DNA of 64,000 bases. Source: Elizabethkingia miricola (GTDB lineage Bacteria; Bacteroidota; Bacteroidia; Flavobacteriales; Weeksellaceae). Of the stretch, positions 17,802 through 25,950 are shown piece after piece (the stretch's first letter is position 1; each line of letters opens with the position of its first letter). The notes below the pieces were generated by a model. That model did not search any database and had not been told where the DNA came from. It was given only the letters and a program-made list of their open reading frames with translations. A program made the position numbers and the translations under genes. The stretch is from contig NZ_LSGQ01000030.1 of the NCBI RefSeq assembly GCF_001675285.1, positions 1-64,000 of the forward strand, read 5' to 3'.

Positions 17802-18755
17802 ATGGCAAAAAAAGTTGGAATATTATTTGGAATGGAAGATACCTTCCCTTGGGCATTTATAGATAAGGTAAACGAGCTGGGAAAAGGCGAGATTATTGCT
17901 GAACCGGTAAAAATTGATGTTCTGGAGCAGGGAGCTGATTATGGTTATGCTGTAATAATAGACAGAATTTCTCAGGATGTTCCTTTCTACCGTGCCTATC
18001 TGAAAAATGCCGCTCTTAATGGCACTTATGTTATCAACAACCCTTTTTGGTGGAGTGCCGACGAGAAATTCTTCAACAATGCACTAATGTCTAAACTGGG
18101 AATTCCTTTACCGAAGACCGTTTTGTTACCATCCAATGACAGACCTGCAAACACAAGTGAAACATCGTTCAGGAATCTTACTTTTCCACATAACTGGGAA
18201 TACATTTTTAATTATGTTGGTTTCCCTGCTTATATGAAACCTCATGATGGCGGTGGCTGGAGAAATGTTTATCGTGTAGAAAGTCCGGAGGACTTGTGGA
18301 ATAAACTTTCGGAAACGGAACAACTGGTCATGATGGTACAGGAGGAAATTATTTTTGAAGACTACTATCGTGTATACTGTCTGGGGAAAAAATATGTTCA
18401 TATCATGCCTTATGAGCCAAGAAACCCTCATCATTTAAGGTATGCAGCAAAATCTCAGTATTCCGGAAAACAACTGGAAGATTTGCTGAAGACTATTCAT
18501 AACTATACCATTAAAATGAATGAAGCTTTAGGATACGACTTCAATACAGTAGAATTTGCTGTAAGAGATGGTATTCCTTATGCTATCGACTTCTGCAACC
18601 CTGCACCAGATGCGGATAAAAATTCTGTAGGAGAAGAAAACTTTGCATGGATTGTTGAACACGCAGCTAAGCTGGCTATAGAAAAAGCGAATGAATATGT
18701 TCCTGGAAAACCTAATATTTCTTGGGGAACATTTGTAAAAGACTCTGTTAAATAA
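17802..18755 (+). CDS. ATP-grasp ligase (second, RimK-like)
   Basis: The ATG at 17802 is chosen because it starts MAKKVGILFGMEDTFP at the natural first strand of a pre-ATP-grasp domain, giving 317 residues; a longer upstream frame would run back into the esterase gene. The ATP-binding segment is YMKPHDGGGWRNVYRV (about 143-158), with LVMMVQEEI downstream. The metal-binding end reads EFAVRDGIPYAIDFCNPAPD (about 250-269). It probably forms an amide bond in the same pathway as its neighbours. The family differs enough from the first ATP-grasp protein that the two likely act on different bonds. Confidence 0.85.
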   Translation: MAKKVGILFGMEDTFPWAFIDKVNELGKGEIIAEPVKIDVLEQGADYGYAVIIDRISQDVPFYRAYLKNAALNGTYVINNPFWWSADEKFFNNALMSKLGIPLPKTVLLPSNDRPANTSETSFRNLTFPHNWEYIFNYVGFPAYMKPHDGGGWRNVYRVESPEDLWNKLSETEQLVMMVQEEIIFEDYYRVYCLGKKYVHIMPYEPRNPHHLRYAAKSQYSGKQLEDLLKTIHNYTIKMNEALGYDFNTVEFAVRDGIPYAIDFCNPAPDADKNSVGEENFAWIVEHAAKLAIEKANEYVPGKPNISWGTFVKDSVK

Positions 18756-18802
18756 ATCCGCAGCATGCGGGCTTCTCAAACTAAAAATTAAAAACACACA
18801 AA

Positions 18803-19903
18803 ATGCACAAATTCACAATAGGTATAGAAGAGGAGTACCAGATTATCGATGCGGAAAGCCGGGATTTGGTTTCACACGTTTCTAAAATTATAGAAAGTGG
18901 AAAGGCAATATTGAGTGAAAACCTCAAGCATGAAATGCATGAATCCATGGTAGAAATGGAAACAGGCATTTGCCAGAATGTAGCACAGGCACGTGATGAA
19001 CTCACGAGTCTGCGACGCCAGCTGGTAAAAATAGCACACGATCAAGGTCTTCGTGTTTCAGGTGGAGGAACTCACCCTTTCTCTCACTGGAAGGACAACA
19101 TTATTACCAAAGCCGAGCGTTACAACAAAATTGTAAATGATATGGGTGATGTTGCCCGTTCTAACCTGATCTTTGGACTGCACGTCCATATTGGTATTCC
19201 GGACAGAGAAGAAGGAATCCGCATTCAGAATGTAATGCGATATTTTTTGCCCCATGTCTATGCGCTTTCTACCAATTCTCCTTTTTGGGTAGGTCGCCTT
19301 ACAGGTTTTAAATCTTACCGTCAGGAAGTTTTTGCTAAATTCCCAAGAACAGGTATTCCGAGTTATTTCAGCAGTGTTGCAGAGTTTGATGCTTATGTTA
19401 ACCTGATGATAAAAACCGGTACTATAGACAATGCTAAAAAGATATGGTGGGACCTTCGCGTCCATCCTTTTTATCCGACTATAGAATTCAGGATTTGCGA
19501 TATGCCTTTTACAATAGATGAGACAACATGTCTGGCCGCGATCATGCAGTCTCTTGTTGCTAAAATCTATAAAATGCACAGACAGAATATCAGTTTCCGT
19601 TCTTACCGCAGATTATTGCTGAGTGAAAATAAATGGCGGGCTTCTAAAGATGGTATACATGCAGACCTTATAGACTTTGGTAAAGAAGCCAGCGTTCCTT
19701 ATGCAATTTTATTGGAAGAATTACTGGAATTTATAGATGATGTTGTTGATGAACTGGGATGTCGCAAAGAAGTGGAATATGCCCGTGAGATTATAAAGAT
19801 GGGAACCGGTGCCGATAGACAACTAAAGGTTTTTCACGAGACAGGTGACATCAAGAAGGTCGTAGACTATATGATTCGTGAAACCGAAAAATCCGTACTC
19901 TAA
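18803..19903 (+). CDS. Carboxylate-amine ligase of the COG2170/YbdK (GCS2) family
   Basis: This 366-residue protein matches the glutamate-cysteine-ligase-2 fold: the N-terminal metal-binding GIEEEYQIID (about 6-15), ETGICQNV, SGGGTHPF (about 88-95), LHVHIGIPD (about 127-135) and EFRICDMPF (about 230). YbdK-type enzymes ligate a carboxylate, classically the Glu side chain, to an amine. In this operon it is the second class of amide-forming enzyme, beside the ATP-grasps. All GCS2 signature residues look intact. Confidence 0.9.
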   Translation: MHKFTIGIEEEYQIIDAESRDLVSHVSKIIESGKAILSENLKHEMHESMVEMETGICQNVAQARDELTSLRRQLVKIAHDQGLRVSGGGTHPFSHWKDNIITKAERYNKIVNDMGDVARSNLIFGLHVHIGIPDREEGIRIQNVMRYFLPHVYALSTNSPFWVGRLTGFKSYRQEVFAKFPRTGIPSYFSSVAEFDAYVNLMIKTGTIDNAKKIWWDLRVHPFYPTIEFRICDMPFTIDETTCLAAIMQSLVAKIYKMHRQNISFRSYRRLLLSENKWRASKDGIHADLIDFGKEASVPYAILLEELLEFIDDVVDELGCRKEVEYAREIIKMGTGADRQLKVFHETGDIKKVVDYMIRETEKSVL

Positions 19904-19964
19904 TATCCCAGAACACTGAAAAACAACTTTTTACTTTATTACATTTGTAGAAAATATACAGATT

Positions 19965-20798
19965 ATGAACCACGAAATAAGAATCGCAATACTCGACATG
20001 AACAACAATCATCCTAACCAAGGGATGCGAAATATAAAGGATATATCGGAAACTTTCAAAGCCAGTTCCGGATATCAGGTTAGTATTGAGATTTTTGATA
20101 TTCGTCATCAATACGAAATGCCTAAAATTGAAGACTTTGATATTTTCATTTCCTCCGGTGGTCCAGGAAATCCTCATAAAGAAGGTTTTGTATGGGAAGA
20201 GAATTACAATCGTTTCTTAAATACTATATGGAAACACAACAAAGAACATGAATCCAAAAAATACCTGTTCCTTATTTGCCATTCATTCCAGCTAGCCTGC
20301 ATTTATTGGGATTTGGCAGAAGTTACCCAAAGAAAATCTTATTCTTTCGGAGTTATGCCTATCCATAAGACAGAAGCCGGTGAAAAAGATTTTTTACTGA
20401 AAAACCTTCCCGAACCTTTTTATGCAGTAGATTCCAGAGCTTATCAGGTTATCCAGCCTAAAACGGATCATCTGGAGAAGCATGGTATGCAGATTCTGGC
20501 ATTGGAAAAAGAGCGCCCGTATGTTGATCTGGAAAGAGCTGTAATGGCAATCAGATTTTCAGAAGAGATATTCGGCACCCAATTCCACCCGGAAGCAGAT
20601 CCGGAAGGATTTTTGGAATCTTTGAAAGTCGAAAAATACAAGAATAGTATTATAGAGGATTACGGATTGGATAAATATCAGGAAACAATAGACCGTATTG
20701 ACGACGAAGATAAAGTAGTACTCACAAGAAAAGAAATCCTGCCAGTATTTTTGGAGTTTGCTGCACAGCAGATTTCCAAAACTGTTTCTCTGGCCTAA
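19965..20798 (+). CDS. Class I glutamine amidotransferase-like protein
   Basis: This 277-residue GATase-1 fold protein has oxyanion-side motif ISSGGPGNP (about 63-71), nucleophile region LFLICHSFQLA (Cys about 104) and the His-Glu pair in GTQFHPEAD (about 205-213), so the triad is complete. The elbow is CHSFQ instead of the usual C-x-G-x-Q, which is atypical. Such a domain would supply ammonia from glutamine or cleave a gamma-glutamyl amide. As a stand-alone protein between ligases it may feed one of them. It starts about 60 bp after the COG2170 gene. Confidence 0.82.
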   Translation: MNHEIRIAILDMNNNHPNQGMRNIKDISETFKASSGYQVSIEIFDIRHQYEMPKIEDFDIFISSGGPGNPHKEGFVWEENYNRFLNTIWKHNKEHESKKYLFLICHSFQLACIYWDLAEVTQRKSYSFGVMPIHKTEAGEKDFLLKNLPEPFYAVDSRAYQVIQPKTDHLEKHGMQILALEKERPYVDLERAVMAIRFSEEIFGTQFHPEADPEGFLESLKVEKYKNSIIEDYGLDKYQETIDRIDDEDKVVLTRKEILPVFLEFAAQQISKTVSLA

Positions 20799-20813
20799 AA
20801 ACATAAATATGAT

Positions 20814-22007
20814 ATGATTCCTAATCTCAGAAAGCAGTTTAATGATGCTTTCTCACCAGAGAAATATCAAAAACTAAAAGATACCTGTCAACAACATTCA
20901 TCCACAGAAATTGGATTCAGACTTTCAGAAAGTCCAATTTTTGTTGATAAGGTTTTTCAGGAAAAACTATTTAATGCAGCCGAGTCTATTATTCAGCAAA
21001 TAGATTCTTTTTCTGCTGAGGAACTAAACAAAGCGATTCCTTCTCAATCTTTAGTTCCCGGTGATGATTCCCATTATCATTTTCTGGCAATTGATTTCGG
21101 AATTTGCAGAAATGAATCCGGAGAACTGGAACCTCAGCTAATCGAATTACAGGCTTTTCCTTCGCTTTTTGGTTTTCAACGCCAATACGAGGAAGACTTA
21201 AGATCCGTATATCCTTTTCTGGATACGTTCAAAAGACGTATCCCGTTGGATGATTACATCGAAAAGTTGAAGAATATTATTATCGGAAATGAGAACCCGG
21301 AGAATGTTATTCTATTGGAAATTTTCCCTGAGCAGCAAAAAACAGCTGTAGACTTCGGTGTAACCGAAAGCTTCCTGGGTATAAAAACCATTTGCCTGAC
21401 CAAGCTTATAAAAGAAGATCGCCAGATTTTCTACGAAGACAACGGCAGAAAGATAAAAATAAACCGTATTTACAATCGGGTAATTTTTGATGAACTTGAT
21501 AATATTCCGGATCTGAAAACTGATTTTCATTTTACAGATGATGTAGATGTAACCTGGGTAACACATCCTAACTGGTTTTTCAAGGTTTCTAAATTTATCC
21601 TTCCAAAGCTGAGCCATGCTTATGTTCCGAAAAGTTATTTTCTGAATGAAGCTCCCGATGACTTAGATTATAGCCAGTATGTATTAAAACCTCTTTTCTC
21701 TTTCGCAGGAAGTGGTGTAAACATACATCCCAAGCAGGAAGATATTGACAGTATAAGTGACAAAGAAAATTATATACTACAGAGAAAAGTGAACTATGCT
21801 CCAATATTTGAAGATATCAACGGTGAATTTTCTAAAGCAGAAATCCGTCTATTGTTTGGTAAAGCAGAAGGAAGTAACAAATTAGAATTCCTTGTAAATC
21901 TTGTAAGAATGACCAAAGCGGAAATGGTGAATGTAAATTTCAATAAGAAAGATGCTATTTGGATTGGCAGTACCATGGCCTTTTTCGAAAGTGATCTTCA
22001 AAAATAA
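20814..22007 (+). CDS. Probable ATP-grasp-fold protein, function unknown
   Basis: This 397-residue protein is not matched to a named family by eye. The C-terminal half has features of a diverged ATP-grasp: YVLKPLFSFAGSGVNIHP (about 290-307), NYILQRKV and KAEIRLLF. The N-terminal half contains PQLIELQAFPSLFGFQ (about 110-125). It is the last gene of the operon, 15 bp after the amidotransferase, and is followed by a repeat element and terminators. A third amide-forming ligase of the pathway is the best guess. The alternative is a catalytically dead scaffold, because the acidic metal ligands are not obvious. Confidence 0.65.
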   Translation: MIPNLRKQFNDAFSPEKYQKLKDTCQQHSSTEIGFRLSESPIFVDKVFQEKLFNAAESIIQQIDSFSAEELNKAIPSQSLVPGDDSHYHFLAIDFGICRNESGELEPQLIELQAFPSLFGFQRQYEEDLRSVYPFLDTFKRRIPLDDYIEKLKNIIIGNENPENVILLEIFPEQQKTAVDFGVTESFLGIKTICLTKLIKEDRQIFYEDNGRKIKINRIYNRVIFDELDNIPDLKTDFHFTDDVDVTWVTHPNWFFKVSKFILPKLSHAYVPKSYFLNEAPDDLDYSQYVLKPLFSFAGSGVNIHPKQEDIDSISDKENYILQRKVNYAPIFEDINGEFSKAEIRLLFGKAEGSNKLEFLVNLVRMTKAEMVNVNFNKKDAIWIGSTMAFFESDLQK

Positions 22008-22018
22008 TTAAATTAAGT

Positions 22019-22177
22019 GCCTGTTTAAATTTTGATTAAAAAAATATTAGACTTCGACAGGCTCAGCCTGACACTCCTAAAAGGAAGATATATTGGACGA
22101 GCAATGTCACTCTGAGTTAAGTCTATAGTGAGCTTGACGAACTATCGAAGAGTATTAACTATAAAATTTAAACAGGC
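22019..22177. repeat. 159-bp palindromic intergenic repeat element
   Basis: Perfect 15-bp terminal inverted repeats (22019-22033 and 22163-22177; GCCTGTTTAAATTTT) flank internal segments containing CTTCGACAGGCTCAGCCTG and GTGAGCTTGACGAAC. A degenerate reverse-oriented copy lies at 40566-40669. The layout is that of a non-coding dispersed MITE- or REP-like element. No reading frame is seen. Confidence 0.75.
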
Positions 22178-22201
22178 TCTTATATTCATTTAAATAGCTA
22201 T

Positions 22202-22236
22202 AAAACCTTATAGGTCTTGAAGACCTATAAGGTTTT
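22202..22236. terminator. Bidirectional terminator with 16-bp stem
   Basis: The perfect stem AAAACCTTATAGGTCT (22202-22217) pairs with AGACCTATAAGGTTTT (22221-22236) around a 3-base loop, with T-rich flanks on both strands. It separates the ATP-grasp operon from the convergent fucose operon. Confidence 0.88.
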
Positions 22237-22260
22237 TATTTTACAATCAGTGAAAAATAA

Positions 22261-22288
22261 AAGAGCGCTATCCGAAGACAACGCTCTT
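22261..22288. terminator. Second hairpin terminator between convergent operons
   Basis: AAGAGCG (22261-22267) pairs with CGCTCTT (22282-22288) and is followed by T's on the plus strand and preceded by A's. It lies about 40 bases beyond the last gene of the fucose operon on the minus strand and can serve either direction. Confidence 0.7.
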
Positions 22289-22328
22289 TTTTTGAAAAGT
22301 TAAAATAATAATATTTGTGATGAAGTTT

Positions 22329-23108
22329 TTATAAAGCTCTGTCGAGATGCACATAACCACCATCGACATGAATCAATTGCCCTGTTGTATGGCTCGATTT
22401 TTCTGATAGCAGAAATACAACCATATTGGCAATCTCCTCAGGTGTAGTCATTCTTTTTTCAAACGGAATTTTATCTGTTATAGATTTCAATTTAGCCTCC
22501 GGGTCATCAAAAGTTTTGATCCACTTTTCATATAACGGTGTATAGGCTTCAGCAACAATTACGGCATTTACACGAATGCTATAGGGCAATAACTCCACAG
22601 CCCATTCTCTGGTCAATCCACTTCTTCCGCCATTGGATGCTGCATAAGCAGAAGTTCCGCCTTGTCCGGTTTCAGAAGTTTTGCTTCCTATATTTACAAT
22701 AGATCCTTTGCTTTCTTTCAGTGCAGGAAGTGCATAGTGTGCCAGAAGATAATAATGAACAAGGTTCTTATGTAATGACTGCATAAAAGCCTCGTAACTT
22801 CCATTCTCCAACCCTACTCCATCATTAACTCCTGCATTGTTTACCAGTCCATCAATTCTTCCGAACTTTGTAATAATTTCATCTATAGCTTTTCTGCATT
22901 CCTCAGGCTGAGTCAATTCTGCAACCACAGCATGAGCTGTCAGGCTTTTCTCGGCCAAATCATCAATAAGTTTCTGATTGTCCTCAGCACTTCTTCCGAT
23001 GATAACAGGAATTGCTTTTTCCTGAGCCAATACCCGTACAATACCTTCACCAATACCTTTGGCTCCGCCACTTACAATGATAATTTTATTTTCAAGTTGT
23101 AAATCCAT
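22329..23108 (-). CDS. SDR, probable L-fucose dehydrogenase, with altered active site
   Basis: This 259-residue short-chain dehydrogenase has the nucleotide-binding motif GGAKGIGEG (14-22) and the structural NNAG (90-93). A Ser142/Tyr155 pair is present, but the catalytic YxxxK reads YAASN: the Lys is Asn159, confirmed in the DNA as AAT. The C-terminal GGYVHLDRAL is SDR-like. Its place in the fucose operon makes NAD(P)-dependent oxidation of L-fucose to the lactone the most likely job. The Asn substitution means that this or the exact role needs testing. It is the last gene of the operon, 3 bp after the lactonase gene. Confidence 0.72.
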   Translation of the reverse strand: MDLQLENKIIIVSGGAKGIGEGIVRVLAQEKAIPVIIGRSAEDNQKLIDDLAEKSLTAHAVVAELTQPEECRKAIDEIITKFGRIDGLVNNAGVNDGVGLENGSYEAFMQSLHKNLVHYYLLAHYALPALKESKGSIVNIGSKTSETGQGGTSAYAASNGGRSGLTREWAVELLPYSIRVNAVIVAEAYTPLYEKWIKTFDDPEAKLKSITDKIPFEKRMTTPEEIANMVVFLLSEKSSHTTGQLIHVDGGYVHLDRAL

Positions 23109-23111
23109 GTT

Positions 23112-23933
23112 CTATAAATTATAAAAATCAACAGCATTTCCTCTTAGGATTTGTTGCTGTTCTTCTTTACTAAATCTTTGTATATAGTTTTTTACCAGCT
23201 GTATCCATTCTGTATAATTCGTGTTCAGAAGCATTACCGGCCAGTCACTACCAAACATGATTCTGGATGTTCCGAAATGTTCGAAAATTACATCTAAATA
23301 AGGCTCCAGCATTTCTTTTGTCCACTTTCCTTTTTCAGCTTCTGTAACCAGTCCTGATAATTTGCAGTATACATTTTCAGATTTTGACAATGCTGCAATA
23401 TTCTTTTTCCAAAGAGCTATCTCTGGTATTTTTAAATCCGGTTTCCCCATATGATCCAAAACCAGTTTTTGCTCAGGAAGTTTTTCAGCAAAACTAATGG
23501 CCTCTCCCATTTGCGAATAATAAACCAGAATATCGTAGGTATGATTATACGCTTTCAGCTTTCTTACATTATCCACAAACTGTGGATAAGTTAAAAAGCC
23601 TTCCGGTTCTGCCTGTACAATGTGTCGCCAGCCTTTTAGTTTAGAATATTTTCTATAGGCATGCAACTGCTCTTCGAAATTATCACTAAGGAAATCTATC
23701 CAGCCTACAACTCCTAATATTTTAGGATTATTTTCTGCAAGATCCAGCAAAAAACTGGTTTCTGTAAGACTCTGATCTGCCTGTACAGCAACGATTCCCT
23801 CAACGCTGTTACTTACCAGCAATTCTTCGATATCGGAGGGCAGAAAGTCTTTGCGGATAACTTCCATACTCTCATCGATCCAGCCATCGCGGACCTCATC
23901 ATATTGCCAAAAATGAACGTGAGTGTCTATCAT
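23112..23933 (-). CDS. L-fuconolactone hydrolase-like amidohydrolase (COG3618)
   Basis: This 273-residue metal-dependent TIM-barrel hydrolase has the N-terminal DTHVHFW (3-9), the LVLDHMGKPD segment (about 155-164) and FGSDWPV (about 228-234), all typical of COG3618 lactonases. It would open L-fucono-lactone to L-fuconate. It is separated from the mutarotase gene by 3 bp and from the SDR by 3 bp. Confidence 0.85.
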   Translation of the reverse strand: MIDTHVHFWQYDEVRDGWIDESMEVIRKDFLPSDIEELLVSNSVEGIVAVQADQSLTETSFLLDLAENNPKILGVVGWIDFLSDNFEEQLHAYRKYSKLKGWRHIVQAEPEGFLTYPQFVDNVRKLKAYNHTYDILVYYSQMGEAISFAEKLPEQKLVLDHMGKPDLKIPEIALWKKNIAALSKSENVYCKLSGLVTEAEKGKWTKEMLEPYLDVIFEHFGTSRIMFGSDWPVMLLNTNYTEWIQLVKNYIQRFSKEEQQQILRGNAVDFYNL

Positions 23934-23936
23934 TTT

Positions 23937-24266
23937 CTACAGACTAAATATTTTGTCCATTAACACCCATTTTTCGCCAGGCTTAGATTTGGGTAGTGCC
24001 TGCTGATAATCCCACATCAGATTTTCCCATTCCTGAACTTTCGGGTTTCCTGCATCTGCTTCAGTCTTTGCGTCGAAGGAAAAATCGTCTCCAACCTCCA
24101 TTATCATAAAAAGTCGGTTATCCGTACGGTAGATTTCCATATTCTGTATTCCGGAATTTTTGATGCTTTCCAGAATTTCAGGCCATACCTGCTTGTGGTA
24201 TTCTTCATATTGACGAATTAACTCGTCGTCGTCTTTAAGATCTAAAGCTAGTGCATATTTTCTCAT
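23937..24266 (-). CDS. Sugar mutarotase of the RhaM family
   Basis: This 109-residue protein of the L-rhamnose mutarotase family (COG3254) has the N-terminal RKYALALDLKDD, an HKQVWPEI segment with the family's His/Trp, and NMEIYRTDNRLFMIMEV. It interconverts anomers; in this operon the sugar is most likely L-fucose. Its ATG shares one base with the stop of the FAH-family gene (TAATG), so translation is coupled. Confidence 0.87.
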   Translation of the reverse strand: MRKYALALDLKDDDELIRQYEEYHKQVWPEILESIKNSGIQNMEIYRTDNRLFMIMEVGDDFSFDAKTEADAGNPKVQEWENLMWDYQQALPKSKPGEKWVLMDKIFSL

Positions 24267-25114
24267 TAGGAATAAGCTTTTACATTTTGTTTACTTGTTC
24301 CCAGTCCTTCTATTCCTAATTCAACTACATCTCCCGGATTCAGATACCATGCTTCAGGTTTCTGTCCCATTCCCACTCCTGCAGGTGTTCCGGTAGAGAT
24401 TACATCTCCCGGAAGTAAGGTCATAAACTGACTGATATAACTTACGATATAAGCTACATCAAAGATAAAGTTTGAAGTATTACCATCCTGAACCTTTTTG
24501 TCATTTACTTTCAGCCAGAGTCTCAGGTTATTAACATCTTTTATTTCATCTTTTGTGGCGATAAAAGGGCCTATTGGTGCAAATGTATCTGCACTTTTTC
24601 CTTTTACCCATTGCCCGTTTCTTTCGATCTGGAAAGCTCTTTCGCTGTAATCATTGTGCAAAGCGTAGCCTGCAATATGATCAAATGCATCTTCCATTTC
24701 TACATAGCTGGCTTTTTTTCCTATTACAATAGCCAGTTCAACCTCCCAGTCTGTTTTAGTGCTGTTTTTGGGAATTATCAGATCGTCGTTAGGACCAACT
24801 AAGGCTGAAGTAGATTTAAAAAACAAAATAGGTTCAGATGGTATAGGCATATTAGTTTCTTCGGCGTGGTCCTTATAGTTAAGTCCTACGCAAACAATTT
24901 TTGAAGGTCTTGCCAGTGGTGCACCCAATCTTACATTCTGATCTACTTCGGTAAGTCCGCCGGTAGCAATTTTTTCCTTTAACTCTTCAATAGCATTCCC
25001 GGAGAAAAACTTTTCATCATAATCATTCACCAGGTGAGAAACATCGTAGTATTTCTCATCAATAATAACACCTGGTTTTTCCTGTCCTTCTGCTCCGTAT
25101 CTTATTAGTTTCAT
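24266..25114 (-). CDS. FAH-family hydrolase, probable 2,4-diketo-3-deoxy-L-fuconate hydrolase
   Basis: This 282-residue fumarylacetoacetate-hydrolase-fold enzyme contains VCVGLNYKDHAEE (about 72-84), metal ligands in DWEVELAIVIG (about 117-127) and STGTPAGVGMG (about 240-250). In the non-phosphorylating fucose route this fold cleaves 2,4-diketo-3-deoxy-L-fuconate to pyruvate and L-lactate. That explains why LutABC is part of the same unit. Confidence 0.82.
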   Translation of the reverse strand: MKLIRYGAEGQEKPGVIIDEKYYDVSHLVNDYDEKFFSGNAIEELKEKIATGGLTEVDQNVRLGAPLARPSKIVCVGLNYKDHAEETNMPIPSEPILFFKSTSALVGPNDDLIIPKNSTKTDWEVELAIVIGKKASYVEMEDAFDHIAGYALHNDYSERAFQIERNGQWVKGKSADTFAPIGPFIATKDEIKDVNNLRLWLKVNDKKVQDGNTSNFIFDVAYIVSYISQFMTLLPGDVISTGTPAGVGMGQKPEAWYLNPGDVVELGIEGLGTSKQNVKAYS

Positions 25115-25129
25115 TGTCTTTGTTTAAAA

Positions 25130-25894
25130 TTAGTTATTTAATGTTGTAAAACCTCCATCAATAGGGTAATCGCATCCTGTAATAAAAGAAGCTTCGTCAC
25201 TGCATAAATACAATGCCAGTGCTGCAATTTCTTTTGGATTCGCCATTCTTCCTATTGGTTGAGTTTTGGAAAGGTTCTGAAACATTTCCTCTATTCTGTC
25301 AGGATAATTTTTCTGTAAAAATCCGTCTACAAAAGGTGTATGTACTCTTGCCGGAGAAATAGAATTACAACGGATATTATCGTGAATGTAGTCTTTAGCG
25401 ACACTCATCGTCATCGCTTTTACAGCTCCTTTTGCAGTACTGTAAGCAAATCTGTCCGGAATACCTACCAATGCAGCAATAGATGCAAGATTAAGAATAA
25501 CCGCATTTCCGGATTCTTTTAATTGTGGAATTGCTGCATGCAAACAGTTGTATACTCCCTTAATATTTACATTTACTATTTTATCGAAATCTTCTTCTGA
25601 GGTATTATCTGCTTTACCAACATGGGCAATACCGGCATTATTCACCAATATATTAATGGCTCCTATGTTTGTAAACAAGTCTTTTATCTGCTGATGATTG
25701 GATACATCACAAACATGAACATAGGCTTTCCCGCCTTTTGCTTCTATTTCGGATAATGCCTCTGCTCCGTTGGCTTCACTAATCTCCAGGATATGAACTT
25801 CTGCTCCCTGCTCGGCAAATAATTCAGAAATAGCTTTTCCTATACCACTTCCTCCTCCTGTAATTACTGCTTTTTTATTTTTTAATGAAAACAT
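25130..25894 (-). CDS. SDR, probable 2-keto-3-deoxy-L-fuconate dehydrogenase
   Basis: This is a 254-residue classical SDR when started at the ATG at 25894 (MFSLKNKKAVITGG). The longer frame adds ten residues that are unlikely to be translated. GGGSGIGKA, NNAG and an intact YSTAK catalytic motif are visible, in contrast to the other SDR of this operon. It would oxidise 2-keto-3-deoxy-L-fuconate to the 2,4-diketo acid. It lies 15 bp upstream of the FAH-family gene. Confidence 0.82.
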   Translation of the reverse strand: MFSLKNKKAVITGGGSGIGKAISELFAEQGAEVHILEISEANGAEALSEIEAKGGKAYVHVCDVSNHQQIKDLFTNIGAINILVNNAGIAHVGKADNTSEEDFDKIVNVNIKGVYNCLHAAIPQLKESGNAVILNLASIAALVGIPDRFAYSTAKGAVKAMTMSVAKDYIHDNIRCNSISPARVHTPFVDGFLQKNYPDRIEEMFQNLSKTQPIGRMANPKEIAALALYLCSDEASFITGCDYPIDGGFTTLNN

Positions 25895-25950
25895 TTTATA
25901 TTTTTTTAAACGCAAAACGCGCAACGTTTTTCTAACTTCTAATTTCGTAC

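Noticed and set aside
19058-19579. 173-codon antisense frame in the COG2170 gene
   Set aside because: The plus-strand gene has all GCS2 signatures; the antisense frame has none.
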